This document shows positions 19,207 through 27,971 of a DNA stretch of 64,000 bases, piece by piece. A program made the position numbers and the translations under genes. Below the pieces are notes generated by a model. It saw only the letters and a program-made list of their open reading frames with translations. It searched no databases and was not told the origin of the DNA. Origin of the DNA: Limnobacter sp. (GTDB taxonomy: Bacteria > Pseudomonadota > Gammaproteobacteria > Burkholderiales > Burkholderiaceae_B); contig JARWZZ010000015.1 in NCBI GenBank assembly GCA_029866125.1, positions 186,001 to 250,000 on the forward strand. The letters run 5' to 3'. Every line of letters starts with the position of its first letter. Position 1 is the first letter of the stretch.

Positions 19207-20444
19207 GACGCGCCTACCTTCGCAGCACTAAGGCTAAGTAACAAATCTTCAGCTGATCTGCCCCATGTGTATTGAAGCGCCACCTGACGACCCATACTTT
19301 CCAATCCCAGACGTTTTGAGGGGTCCTCTAGTATCTCATGCAGTGCCGAACGAATGGAGTCTACCGAGGTTGGATCAACCAATACGGCGGCACCCTGGGC
19401 AACTTCTGGCATTGAGGCTGCATCGGAAGTGATGACTACAGTCCCAGCAGCCATAGCCTCAGCTATCGGCATTCCAAAGCCCTCATAAAGTGAGGGATAG
19501 ACCGAGACTGTCGCCAATGATATCAAAGGTGCCATATCAGACTGTTCAACATAGCCTAGGTATCGAACTAAGCCTTTGTTCAGCAATTCATTCAGTGTTT
19601 TTGTAGACTCCGAGGTCATCCAACCCTTTGCACCCAAAAGAATCAGGGGGAAACGTTTTTGCAACTCGCTAGGCAACCCAGCAAATGCAGCAATGAGTCT
19701 CAACAAGTTTTTGCGAGGCTCCAACGTTGCCACTGAAACGATAAACTCAGTAGGTAGGTTGTACTTCTTTGAGGCCACCAAACGCTGCGCTTCAGAGATT
19801 TCAAAAAATTCGGAATCTACTGCCGGCCTCACTACGTCTACAGGTTGCGACGGATGATACAAGTTGCATATCTCGTTTTTAGTAAACTCCGAAACCGCAA
19901 TCAAACGCCTAGACCGGTTTAACGTATTAGGCATTCGCAATGCCATTTCAGTCAGACGATCCTGCGGATGACATTCCGGCATTCGCTCGTGGGAAACATC
20001 ATGAATAACTGCAACTGCAGGGTTATCTAGATCTGCCAACAAATAGTTGGGCTCCCAATACACATAGTCGTCAAACCTGCTTTTTTGAGCCTTGACACGA
20101 AATGTACGCACTACATTGCGTAACCTTCGAATGCCGGGAAGCCTACGGATGATGGGTTTCAAGCCATTAAACCATCTAAGCATCAAGGCTCGAAACCGCG
20201 CTCTAGAATGGGAGCCTGAAGTTGAACCAGAGCCTTGATCAAGCGAATTCTCTTGGCGAACACCTGCCCCTGAGGCTAAGATTGCGGCCAAGTCAGAGCG
20301 GGAATACAAACCAAAGGTGGAAAATCCAACCAAATCCTCTACTTCTGAAGATTGAACCAATACGCGCAAGATTCCTTGAGCGTAACGACCGACTCCCGTC
20401 AATGGGGGGATGAGACAATCCACGTTAACCAAAATTTTAATCAT
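19203..20444 (-). CDS. GT4-family glycosyltransferase (mannosyltransferase-like)
   Basis: The protein has 413 residues. It begins with NVDCLIPPLTGVGRYAQ, a loop common in mannosyl- or rhamnosyltransferases of O-antigen clusters. It carries the donor-binding signatures SVATLEPRKNLLRL (about 240) and YPSLYEGFGMPIAEAMAAG (about 320). It is the first gene of the minus-strand operon that continues with wzm, wzt, the methyltransferase and further glycosyltransferases. Only 34 bases separate its start from the divergent VanZ-like gene, so its promoter must lie in or next to that gene. The sugar specificity is a guess. Confidence 0.88.
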   Translation of the reverse strand: MIKILVNVDCLIPPLTGVGRYAQGILRVLVQSSEVEDLVGFSTFGLYSRSDLAAILASGAGVRQENSLDQGSGSTSGSHSRARFRALMLRWFNGLKPIIRRLPGIRRLRNVVRTFRVKAQKSRFDDYVYWEPNYLLADLDNPAVAVIHDVSHERMPECHPQDRLTEMALRMPNTLNRSRRLIAVSEFTKNEICNLYHPSQPVDVVRPAVDSEFFEISEAQRLVASKKYNLPTEFIVSVATLEPRKNLLRLIAAFAGLPSELQKRFPLILLGAKGWMTSESTKTLNELLNKGLVRYLGYVEQSDMAPLISLATVSVYPSLYEGFGMPIAEAMAAGTVVITSDAASMPEVAQGAAVLVDPTSVDSIRSALHEILEDPSKRLGLESMGRQVALQYTWGRSAEDLLLSLSAAKVGAS

Positions 20445-20478
20445 TCACGCTCAAAATTAAGCAAGGTAAAAGAATCAA

Positions 20479-20832
20479 ATGCATCACATAGCCGTTTGGC
20501 TAATATTCGGATTGGGGCTTGCCATGATCGTTGGCTGTTTTGTGCCCAAACGTTATTTACCCCCTCGCATGCCTCACGATGGTTATTTGCACATAGCGGC
20601 ATTCGCGCTTCTGTCTTTTCCGATAGGCCTCACCCCACAACCATTCCTGAACATGGCGGGATGGGCGGCAGGTCTTTTCGCCTTCGGAATTCTGATAGAA
20701 ATAGGACAGATTTTGGTACCTGACCGCCATTTTGGGTGGGACGACATTGCCTATAACGCTGGCGGCATTCTACTAGGAATCGGATTGGGTTGGGCTATCA
20801 GTTGTTTTTTGCTTTGGGTGCCATTTTTCTAA
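20479..20832 (+). CDS. VanZ-like small membrane protein
   Basis: The protein has 117 residues and about four membrane helices. It carries the VanZ-family signature: HDGYLHIAAFALLSF in helix two and IEIGQILVPDRHFGWDDIAYNAGG before the last helix. The function of this family outside glycopeptide resistance is unknown; members often sit in exopolysaccharide clusters. It is divergent from the O-antigen operon and its stop overlaps the end of the convergent glycosyltransferase gene by four bases. Confidence 0.8.
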   Translation: MHHIAVWLIFGLGLAMIVGCFVPKRYLPPRMPHDGYLHIAAFALLSFPIGLTPQPFLNMAGWAAGLFAFGILIEIGQILVPDRHFGWDDIAYNAGGILLGIGLGWAISCFLLWVPFF

Positions 20833-21974
20833 GCCAAGCCAACAGCAATTTCATAAGCCTCAAGAGTCAATTTACCCATATTGCTCAAAGAGTATTCCAC
20901 AAGGGCCTTTTGTCGACCTCTCTCACCCAACCGGTGCCTTAACTCTTCGTCAAACTGCAAGCGCTCTAGGCATTGAATTAAGCTTTCTAAATTGCCAGGT
21001 TCAGCCAGCAAACCAGTATCCTCATGGCGGTTGACATAATCCACACCGTTCTCCAGACGAGTGCTCACCACCGCTTTTCCAAAAGCCATGGCTTCAACTT
21101 GCACTATGCCAAATGCCTCAGTCCGCGCAACTGCTGGCAAACAAAATACATCGCAGCTGGCGTAATAGCCACCCAATTCCTCATCAGCAATCCTGCCCGT
21201 GAAATGTACTTTGTCCTCTACAGCCAGCTCAACACTCAAATTTTTAAGGTAGGGGCTAAGTGGGCCATCGCCACCAAGCACCAAGCGCACCTGACGATCC
21301 ATCTGAGCGACAGCGCGAATCAGCACATCAAAACCCTTGTAATACACATGGCGGCCTAGGGCAAATATTGTGAAGCGGCGATCACCCTGTGGTTTGGCTG
21401 GGTGCGGATTTTTCGAAGACAACAATGCTGAAAAATCAAATCCAAAAGGGACGATATGTAAACGCAATTCATCTTTCAAACTGGCCAACACCTCTGAACT
21501 GCTTACATGAGCAGGCGTGGGAACTATAACCGCCTGAGCGCGACGCACTGCAGCAACCAAAAAGGGGCGATATAAAGAAAGCAGAGTCTTTTGGCGGAGA
21601 ATATCAGAATGCCAGGTGATCACTCGGGCAACCCTGCGGGGAAGGAGCATACTTGCCAAGTGAGACATGGGGTCGGGGAAATGCAGGTGAACCACATCAA
21701 ACCGATGCTTGCGGTTTAATCGCCAGAGTTTCCAAACCATTAGAGGAGACAGGTACACGCTCGATTCAAGCCTAAAACCAGCCATCCGATAAGTCTTTAC
21801 GCCCGCACACTCAACAACATCCGACTTTGCAGTGCGCGCAGGAACTAAATTGACAAAGTCCACTTTGGTATTTAGAGCTTGAAACAGAGTTTCAACATGA
21901 GTTTGGGTACCGCCTGGTTCATCATCGCAAAAACGACCTAGGCACAACACTTTGAGCAGCTTTTTATTGGACAT
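20829..21974 (-). CDS. GT4-family glycosyltransferase
   Basis: The protein has 381 residues. N-terminal loop LGRFCDDEPGGTQTHVETL and C-terminal donor region LPAVARTEAFGIVQVEAMAFG place it in family GT4. It starts 19 bases after the CRP-family gene on the same strand, so the regulator and this enzyme are probably co-transcribed. That is unusual and suggests the regulator serves surface-polysaccharide functions. It probably adds one sugar to the polymer made by the neighbouring operon. Confidence 0.88.
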   Translation of the reverse strand: MSNKKLLKVLCLGRFCDDEPGGTQTHVETLFQALNTKVDFVNLVPARTAKSDVVECAGVKTYRMAGFRLESSVYLSPLMVWKLWRLNRKHRFDVVHLHFPDPMSHLASMLLPRRVARVITWHSDILRQKTLLSLYRPFLVAAVRRAQAVIVPTPAHVSSSEVLASLKDELRLHIVPFGFDFSALLSSKNPHPAKPQGDRRFTIFALGRHVYYKGFDVLIRAVAQMDRQVRLVLGGDGPLSPYLKNLSVELAVEDKVHFTGRIADEELGGYYASCDVFCLPAVARTEAFGIVQVEAMAFGKAVVSTRLENGVDYVNRHEDTGLLAEPGNLESLIQCLERLQFDEELRHRLGERGRQKALVEYSLSNMGKLTLEAYEIAVGLA

Positions 21975-21993
21975 GAGTAGGGAGCGGGTCCAT

Positions 21994-22674
21994 CTAGTTG
22001 ATGGTGGCCATTTCCTTAAATTTGCTATACGGGGAGATTCTTAATGAATCGCTAATCTTTTCGAAATAACCTTGGCGAATAAGCGTCGCCATGGATCTCG
22101 AGACTGTTTCCCGAGAGGCATTGACCATGATGGCGATTTCTTTCTGACTCGGAAGTGTAGGAATAATTGCAACGTCATCATCCATTGGCTTGGCCAACTC
22201 CAATAGCAAGGCGCAGACCCGCTGATGCGCGGCCTGATTATTCAGCATCGCGACTTGCTGGGATGTACGGCGAACCATCTGGGCCAGACGCGCCATGATT
22301 CTTAGGGACACAATAGGGTTTTCTAAAATCATGGTCATTGCTTCTTGCCGCGGCATAAACAAAACCTTACTGGGACGGATTGCCACAACAGACGCAGACC
22401 TCGCCTCACCATCAATGATTGACATTTCACCAAAATGAGAGCCGGTTTCGATAAAACTCAAACCAACCTCTCTACCGTCCGGAGACAAATCCACAACCTG
22501 CAGGGTGCCATCCTGAACGAAGGCCATAGAGTCAGCTTGCTCGCCCTTGCGAACAACTACTTCACCACGCCTGTACTCTTTGAGAGTGAAGAATTGGGAT
22601 ACCCGGACGAGGACCGCTTCGTCCACACCCTTCAGAAGCTCGATGTTCTTGAGGAGAAGGTAATTAACACCCAT
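21994..22674 (-). CDS. CRP/FNR-family transcription regulator
   Basis: The protein has 226 residues. The cyclic-nucleotide domain (about 12-130) has an intact phosphate-binding cassette (FGEMSIIDGEARSAS), in which the glutamate and the ARSA segment match cAMP-binding CRP proteins. No FNR-type cysteine cluster is seen. The helix-turn-helix (about 180-210: QKEIAIMVNASRETVSRSM) is of the CRP type, consistent with recognition of TGTGA-N6-TCACA. It is divergent from the type I secretion operon across 122 bases and co-oriented with a glycosyltransferase gene. A perfect CRP box is found before the S-layer-like gene at 2724-6278. cAMP as its ligand is inferred from the cassette. Confidence 0.9.
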   Translation of the reverse strand: MGVNYLLLKNIELLKGVDEAVLVRVSQFFTLKEYRRGEVVVRKGEQADSMAFVQDGTLQVVDLSPDGREVGLSFIETGSHFGEMSIIDGEARSASVVAIRPSKVLFMPRQEAMTMILENPIVSLRIMARLAQMVRRTSQQVAMLNNQAAHQRVCALLLELAKPMDDDVAIIPTLPSQKEIAIMVNASRETVSRSMATLIRQGYFEKISDSLRISPYSKFKEMATIN

Positions 22675-22763
22675 ATCCGATCCAACTGTAGGGCACTGAC
22701 TCTAAAAAATCCGTTTATTTTGAAGTGTTTACAAAACTCTCTGCCAGACCTGCTTAAGCCGGC

Positions 22764-22769
22764 TATAAT
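22764..22769 (+). promoter_or_regulatory. Candidate -10 element for the type I secretion operon
   Basis: TATAAT, a perfect -10 hexamer, lies 27 bases before the ATG of the ABC exporter gene. No convincing -35 hexamer is seen 17 bases upstream, so an activator may be needed. No CRP box was found in this 122-base divergent region. Confidence 0.4.
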
Positions 22770-22796
22770 ACCACGCTGTCTGCTATTACCCGCAAA

Positions 22797-24587
22797 ATGA
22801 GGAAAGACTTGAATATTTTCAAAGACAAAAACGAACTAACAGAAGCACTGCAAGCGTGCAAATCTAGTTTTCGTAGTTTGGGCTTTTTCAGTGCCGCGAT
22901 CAACATTCTTGCATTGACACCATCAATTTATATGTTGCAGGTGTACGACAGAGTGTTAATGAGCCGGAATGAAGTCACTCTAACCATGATCACATTGATG
23001 ACTGTGGGCTTGCTGGCTTTGGCGGCTTTACTGGAAATGAGTCGCTCATTCGTGCTGGTTCGCGTGGGTAACAAGCTAGACCTCAAACTGAATGATCGAC
23101 TTTACACTGCATCGTTTGAAGCAAACTTGAGACAAGGTAATGGAAATGCTGGCCAAGCGCTTCGCGACTTAACCAATGTCCGTCAATTCCTTACTGGGAA
23201 CGGAATTTTAGCCTTTTTTGATACTCCGTGGATTCCTATCTACATGGCTGTAATTTTTCTGTTCCACCCCTTACTCGGGTTACTGGCAGTAGGCGGAGCG
23301 GTCATATCTATAGCATTAACCTACGCAAACAACCGTGGAACAGCCCGTCCCTTGGCAGATGCAAACCGTTTAGCAGTGCGAAGCGCGTCAGTTGCTGACA
23401 GCAGCTTAAAAAATGCTGAAGTGATTGAAGCCATGGGCATGTTAGGCTCTCTGCGCAAGCGCTGGATGAAAGATCACCACCAATTTCTTAGTTTTCAAGC
23501 GCAAGCATCGGACCAAGGAGCCATATGGTCTCACACCAGCAAATACTTCCGTATATTCTTGCAGAGCGCTGCATTGGGCCTAGGCGCGTTACTTGTAATT
23601 GAAAATCAAATTACCCCCGGCATGATGATCGCTTGTTCAATCTTGATGGGCAAGGCACTTCAACCCATTGACATGCTAACTGGCGTCTGGCGCAGCTTCA
23701 GTGGTACCAAAGTTGCTTACGAGCGTTTGGTTGCTACTCTTGATGCAAATCCTGTACGAAAACTCGGCATAGAATTACCCACTCCAGAAGGTCGGATAAA
23801 CTTTGAGGCCGTCTCGGCAGGCCCACCCGGAATTGAAACCGCAACCTTGATTAACATTAATATTCAAATACAACCCGGTCAGGCCCTCGGTGTAATTGGC
23901 CCCTCGGGAGCAGGTAAGAGTACATTTATGCGTTTGGTGGTTGGAGTATGGCGCGCCCAACAAGGAAAAGTGCGGATTGACGGCGCAGACATCAATCAAT
24001 ATGACAAAGAACTTCTGGGACCCCACATTGGGTATTTGCCGCAAACTATCGAACTCTTTGCTGGAACTGTGGCGGAAAACATCGCGCGATTCGGAGAAAT
24101 GGATTCAGATAAAGTAATCAATGCCGCAAAACTAGCCGGCGTTCATGAAATGGTCCTCCAACTACCGAAGGGCTATGACACGATGCTTGGAGATCAAGGA
24201 GCTGGTCTGTCTGGCGGTCAAAGACAAAGACTCGGTCTAGCCAGAGCTTTATATGGCAATCCGAAAATTGTGGTGCTTGATGAGCCTAATTCTAATTTAG
24301 ATGATGCGGGTGAAGCAGCTTTAATCGAGGCAATAAATCATCAGCGTAATTTAGGACACACAGTAATATTAGCTACTCACAAACCTTCCCTACTCACAGT
24401 TACAAATAATTTAATGTATCTGAATAGAGGTCAAATCGCTGCTGCTGGCCCAACTATGCAAGTATTGAAAAAACTGCAAGAAAGCTCGCAACAACAATCG
24501 GCTCAGGGTACAAATTCATCGGATAGAGCAGATATCACTAGCCCGGTCGCACGCTTGGCACAAGCAAGTGAGAAGACCGATAGTTAA
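22797..24587 (+). CDS. Type I secretion ABC transporter, PrtD-like
   Basis: The protein has 596 residues: an N-terminal ABC exporter membrane domain (about 30-310, with helices such as VTLTMITLMTVGLLALAALL) and an ATPase domain (about 330-560). Walker A is GPSGAGKST, the signature is LSGGQRQRLGLARAL and Walker B is IVVLDEPNSNLD. It lacks the N-terminal peptidase or CLD domain of HlyB types, so it belongs to the PrtD/RsaD/AprD group that exports RTX proteins and S-layer proteins with C-terminal signals. It is followed by the adaptor and TolC-like genes on the same strand. Likely cargo: the two RTX/DUF4214 proteins at 1-6278. Confidence 0.93.
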   Translation: MRKDLNIFKDKNELTEALQACKSSFRSLGFFSAAINILALTPSIYMLQVYDRVLMSRNEVTLTMITLMTVGLLALAALLEMSRSFVLVRVGNKLDLKLNDRLYTASFEANLRQGNGNAGQALRDLTNVRQFLTGNGILAFFDTPWIPIYMAVIFLFHPLLGLLAVGGAVISIALTYANNRGTARPLADANRLAVRSASVADSSLKNAEVIEAMGMLGSLRKRWMKDHHQFLSFQAQASDQGAIWSHTSKYFRIFLQSAALGLGALLVIENQITPGMMIACSILMGKALQPIDMLTGVWRSFSGTKVAYERLVATLDANPVRKLGIELPTPEGRINFEAVSAGPPGIETATLININIQIQPGQALGVIGPSGAGKSTFMRLVVGVWRAQQGKVRIDGADINQYDKELLGPHIGYLPQTIELFAGTVAENIARFGEMDSDKVINAAKLAGVHEMVLQLPKGYDTMLGDQGAGLSGGQRQRLGLARALYGNPKIVVLDEPNSNLDDAGEAALIEAINHQRNLGHTVILATHKPSLLTVTNNLMYLNRGQIAAAGPTMQVLKKLQESSQQQSAQGTNSSDRADITSPVARLAQASEKTDS

Positions 24588-24721
24588 CGATAAGCATGCG
24601 TGAATTAAAACTCACTTTCTGAAGTAATACTGGTTAATCCCATTTTTTGGGAAAGCTAAAAGCTCGCCGGACCTTTGCCCGCCCCTACTTTCTAATACCG
24701 TTGAAACAAGAAGATTGGATA

Positions 24722-26116
24722 ATGGATAAACCCGCAATAAGCAGATTAGATTCAAAAAAGAAACACCTCACTTTAGCTGACCAAGCAAATAGAGGAGTTC
24801 AGGAAGCAGAAAACGTCAAAGAACTAGCATTAGACACCGATGATGGTAAACAAAGTCGCTTAGGCTGGCTCTTCTTCGTTTTCGGTTTCTGTGGTTTTCT
24901 AGTATGGGCAGCGACAGCCCCTTTAGACCAAGGCTCAGTTGTGCCTGCAACACTTGTTGCCGAGGGTAACAGGAAAAGCATTCAGCATCTGACCGGCGGC
25001 ATAATTCAAAAGATTCACGTTAAGGAAGGGCAAAAAGTCAAGGCTGGAGAGCTTTTGGTTGAACTCAACCCAGTTCGCACGGAAGCAGAGGCAAGCGCAC
25101 TACGTGCAAGATGGATTAATTACTCTGCGATTAAAGCGAGGCTAGTCGCAGAGATGACAAACTCCAAGCAAATTGAGTTCCCCCAATGGTTCAATGAAAA
25201 TAAGGACGACCCTCGAGTCAGAGACGCAATCGGATTACAAAATCAGTTGTTTCAAAGTAAGGTGAATGCCCGCAGGGCTGAGTTGGCAGCACTCAGCGAG
25301 GGCGTCAAGGCGCAAGAAGCTGTTTTAAATGATCTTAGTAAAGGTAGTATAAATGTCAAAGAAAGCGTCCAGATCAAAGAAGCTCAGTTGAAAGCAATGA
25401 AAGAAATGGTCGAGGCTGGCTATCTCGCTAAGAATAGATATCTGGATGCTCAGCGAGAATTTAACTCTATTTCAAGTGCTTCCTCACAAGATTCGAGTCA
25501 GATTTCACAGGTCACGGGAAGATTGAACGAAGCACGTCAGCAGCTTGCCGCGCGACGTTCAGTGCACCTCTCAGAGGTTCAGTCAGAACTAACCAACTTA
25601 CAATCCCAGCTGTCTGAAGTTACAGAACAGCTGACTACTGCAACCTTCAATGAAGAAAATAATCAAGTTCGCAGTCCAGTGGATGGTTTTGTAGTAGGCA
25701 TGCGAATTTTTACTGAGGGCGGTGTGGTTGGTGGCGGTCAGCCGATGATGGATATTGCTCCTAGCAATGCGCGGATGGAACTGGCTGGACAACTAGAAAC
25801 GAATCAAGTTGACAAAGTCAAAGAAGGCATGAAGGTCACTGTAGCATTTTCATCCCTTAATCATGCGCACACTCCTGAATTAACAGGTGTCATCAAGACA
25901 ATAGCAGCGGACAGCATTGTTGACGAAAAGACAGGCATACCCCATTACCCCATCCGATTCTCGCTGGACGACTCTGAAATGGAAAAGCTCAACAAATATT
26001 CTATTCAACCAGGCATACCTGCTGAGGTGTTTATCAACGTGGGCGAGCGAACCATGCTTAACTATTTGTTCAAACCATTGATTGATAGAATGCGAACGTC
26101 AATGACCGAAGAGTAA
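24722..26116 (+). CDS. Type I secretion periplasmic adaptor, HlyD/PrtE family
   Basis: From the ATG at 24722 the protein has 464 residues; the frame stays open back to an ATG at 24647, which would add 25 residues. The later start is preferred because AAGAAG precedes it. One membrane helix lies near residues 40-60 (LFFVFGFCGFLVWAATAPLDQG), then a lipoyl half (GGIIQKIHVKEGQKVKAGELL), a long coiled coil (about 170-310), the second lipoyl half and a C-terminal beta domain (GIPAEVFINVGERT). It bridges the ABC exporter and the outer membrane channel. Confidence 0.92.
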   Translation: MDKPAISRLDSKKKHLTLADQANRGVQEAENVKELALDTDDGKQSRLGWLFFVFGFCGFLVWAATAPLDQGSVVPATLVAEGNRKSIQHLTGGIIQKIHVKEGQKVKAGELLVELNPVRTEAEASALRARWINYSAIKARLVAEMTNSKQIEFPQWFNENKDDPRVRDAIGLQNQLFQSKVNARRAELAALSEGVKAQEAVLNDLSKGSINVKESVQIKEAQLKAMKEMVEAGYLAKNRYLDAQREFNSISSASSQDSSQISQVTGRLNEARQQLAARRSVHLSEVQSELTNLQSQLSEVTEQLTTATFNEENNQVRSPVDGFVVGMRIFTEGGVVGGGQPMMDIAPSNARMELAGQLETNQVDKVKEGMKVTVAFSSLNHAHTPELTGVIKTIAADSIVDEKTGIPHYPIRFSLDDSEMEKLNKYSIQPGIPAEVFINVGERTMLNYLFKPLIDRMRTSMTEE

Positions 26117-26136
26117 GTCAGCAGAACTTCCAGCAG

Positions 26137-26160
26137 TGTCAGGCCCAAGAGGGCTTGACA
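26137..26160 (+). other. Intercistronic stem-loop between adaptor and TolC genes
   Basis: A ten-base stem (TGTCAGGCCC at 26137-26146 with GGGCTTGACA at 26151-26160, one G-T pair) closes a four-base AAGA loop. It lies between the stop of the adaptor gene and the TolC-like gene. No T run follows, so it is more likely an mRNA-processing or partial attenuation element than a full terminator. Confidence 0.5.
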
Positions 26161-26224
26161 GTCAATTTAAATATCGGTCAAGGATACTTGAAACCTTGCA
26201 TTTGGAATCTCAATCGAAACCTAT

Positions 26225-27841
26225 ATGAAAATTAAACAATCTATACTGCTTGCAGTATTTGGCACTCTGAGCGCTAGCCATGCAAATGCATTGACTCTTT
26301 GGGATGCCTATTTTCTAGCGCTTAAGAATGATCCAAGCTACAAGGCAGCTCAAGCGGACTATAGAGCAGGCATGGAGGAAGGGAGAATTGCAAACGCCCC
26401 TTTGCTTCCTCAGCTGTCATTGTCCTTTTTTCAAGGTGATGCAAAAGCAGATCGCACCCAAAATACGCTTTTAGGTCCAAGGACTGACGTAACTGACTAC
26501 TCTATAAAAAACAATCAGATACAACTCAGACAAGCCATCGTTAATATGGCAGCATGGTCGCGCGCAAAGCAGGGTGATTTGATTCAAGACCAGAGCAAAA
26601 TAAAGGCCATAGGAAGTCGAAATGAGCTTGCGACGAGGGTTGTTTCTTCATACTTTACGGCACTCACAACACTAGAACAAGTCGAGTTAGCTAAGGCACA
26701 AGAAAAAGCAGCCACCGAGCGCTTTAAAGAAATTGAATCCTCAGTCAAGTCCGGTGAAAGCTCTCGCACAGATCTAGCGCGAGCCAGAGCACAAAAGGAT
26801 CTCAGAGTTGCGGAGCGTTTGGAGATTCAAGACAACTTAGACCTTGTGCTACGCCAATTAGAAGACATAACAGGCAAAACAATTGAGAGTCTGTCTCTCC
26901 TGCCGTCAACGGTTAAAACCCCCCCCATCTCCACTGAATACACATATTCCGGCCTGGAAACTTTTACCCTGCGAAATAATCCTAAAATTTTGTCCGCGGC
27001 AATTGATATCCAAATATCAGAACAAGAAGTAAAAAAGCGCCGAGCTGGCCACTATCCCACTTTGGATTTGGTTGCATCTAAATCGGACTCTGATTCTGAA
27101 AGCATCAACACTATTGGTCAAAAGACCAAGCAGGAACAGATTGCACTCCAGATGCAGATCCCCTTGTTCAGTGGATTTGGTACGAGTGCTGAAGTAACAA
27201 AAGCGAAGGCTCAGTCTGATCGCACTGAGGCTGTATGGCAGGGTACTATTTACGACGTATTGAACAAGTTCAGAACGCAATTTAGTCGGACACAAAACTC
27301 CTTGGCTAAGATTGAAGCGTATGAGCGAGCAGTTGAATCTGCACGTGAAGCACTCAAAGCGGCTGAACTCGCCAAGAAATTTGACTTGCAAATTCGAAGT
27401 GATGTTTTGACAGCTCAGGCTGAACTGAATAATGCAGAAAAAGAATACTCGCGCATTAGGTATGAAAGTTACTCATCCCTCATTGAACTTCATAGCCTGG
27501 CTGGCAAACTTGAGAACTCAGATCTCAAGAAATTATCGGACTTTATTTCCAGAGAGGGTCGTAGTGTCAAGTTTGACAGAGCATCTATACCTAAGTATGA
27601 GTTCCTCAATCCGAAGCAACTCCCTCCTTTGGATGAAAACATCCTAATACCCTCTTCTAATCCAGAGAAGTCGAGCGACGCTCCAATCTTGGAACAAAGT
27701 GAATCTAGCCTAGTAAAGAACACCGTGGATAACGTAACGGTTTACGGAATCGACGCAAATACAAACCAGAAATCAACTGTAGATTTGAGCCCCCCCAGTG
27801 TAGTACCGCCGCCACAGATGCGGCTAGGCCCACGCCGATAA
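26225..27841 (+). CDS. TolC-family type I secretion outer membrane channel
   Basis: The protein has 538 residues and a signal peptide (hydrophobic core SILLAVFGTLSASHANA). The mature part starts LTLWDAYFLALKNDPSYKAAQ, the usual TolC/PrtF opening. Two repeats of barrel strands and long helices follow to about residue 445. The final 90 residues are a Ser/Pro-rich tail not part of the TolC fold (it ends PPPQMRLGPRR). It completes the type I secretion operon begun at 22797 and sits 108 bases after the adaptor gene. Confidence 0.92.
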   Translation: MKIKQSILLAVFGTLSASHANALTLWDAYFLALKNDPSYKAAQADYRAGMEEGRIANAPLLPQLSLSFFQGDAKADRTQNTLLGPRTDVTDYSIKNNQIQLRQAIVNMAAWSRAKQGDLIQDQSKIKAIGSRNELATRVVSSYFTALTTLEQVELAKAQEKAATERFKEIESSVKSGESSRTDLARARAQKDLRVAERLEIQDNLDLVLRQLEDITGKTIESLSLLPSTVKTPPISTEYTYSGLETFTLRNNPKILSAAIDIQISEQEVKKRRAGHYPTLDLVASKSDSDSESINTIGQKTKQEQIALQMQIPLFSGFGTSAEVTKAKAQSDRTEAVWQGTIYDVLNKFRTQFSRTQNSLAKIEAYERAVESAREALKAAELAKKFDLQIRSDVLTAQAELNNAEKEYSRIRYESYSSLIELHSLAGKLENSDLKKLSDFISREGRSVKFDRASIPKYEFLNPKQLPPLDENILIPSSNPEKSSDAPILEQSESSLVKNTVDNVTVYGIDANTNQKSTVDLSPPSVVPPPQMRLGPRR

Positions 27842-27971
27842 GGGCAAATGTCCGACTTTGGTGCATGAAAGCCGGTAAAATACAATGCGTTTCTGGTATA
27901 GAACCTGCTTTGGAATCGTATAGAAGCTAATTATTGAGTCTATTGTTTTTTTATGAACCTATACTAGGGGC

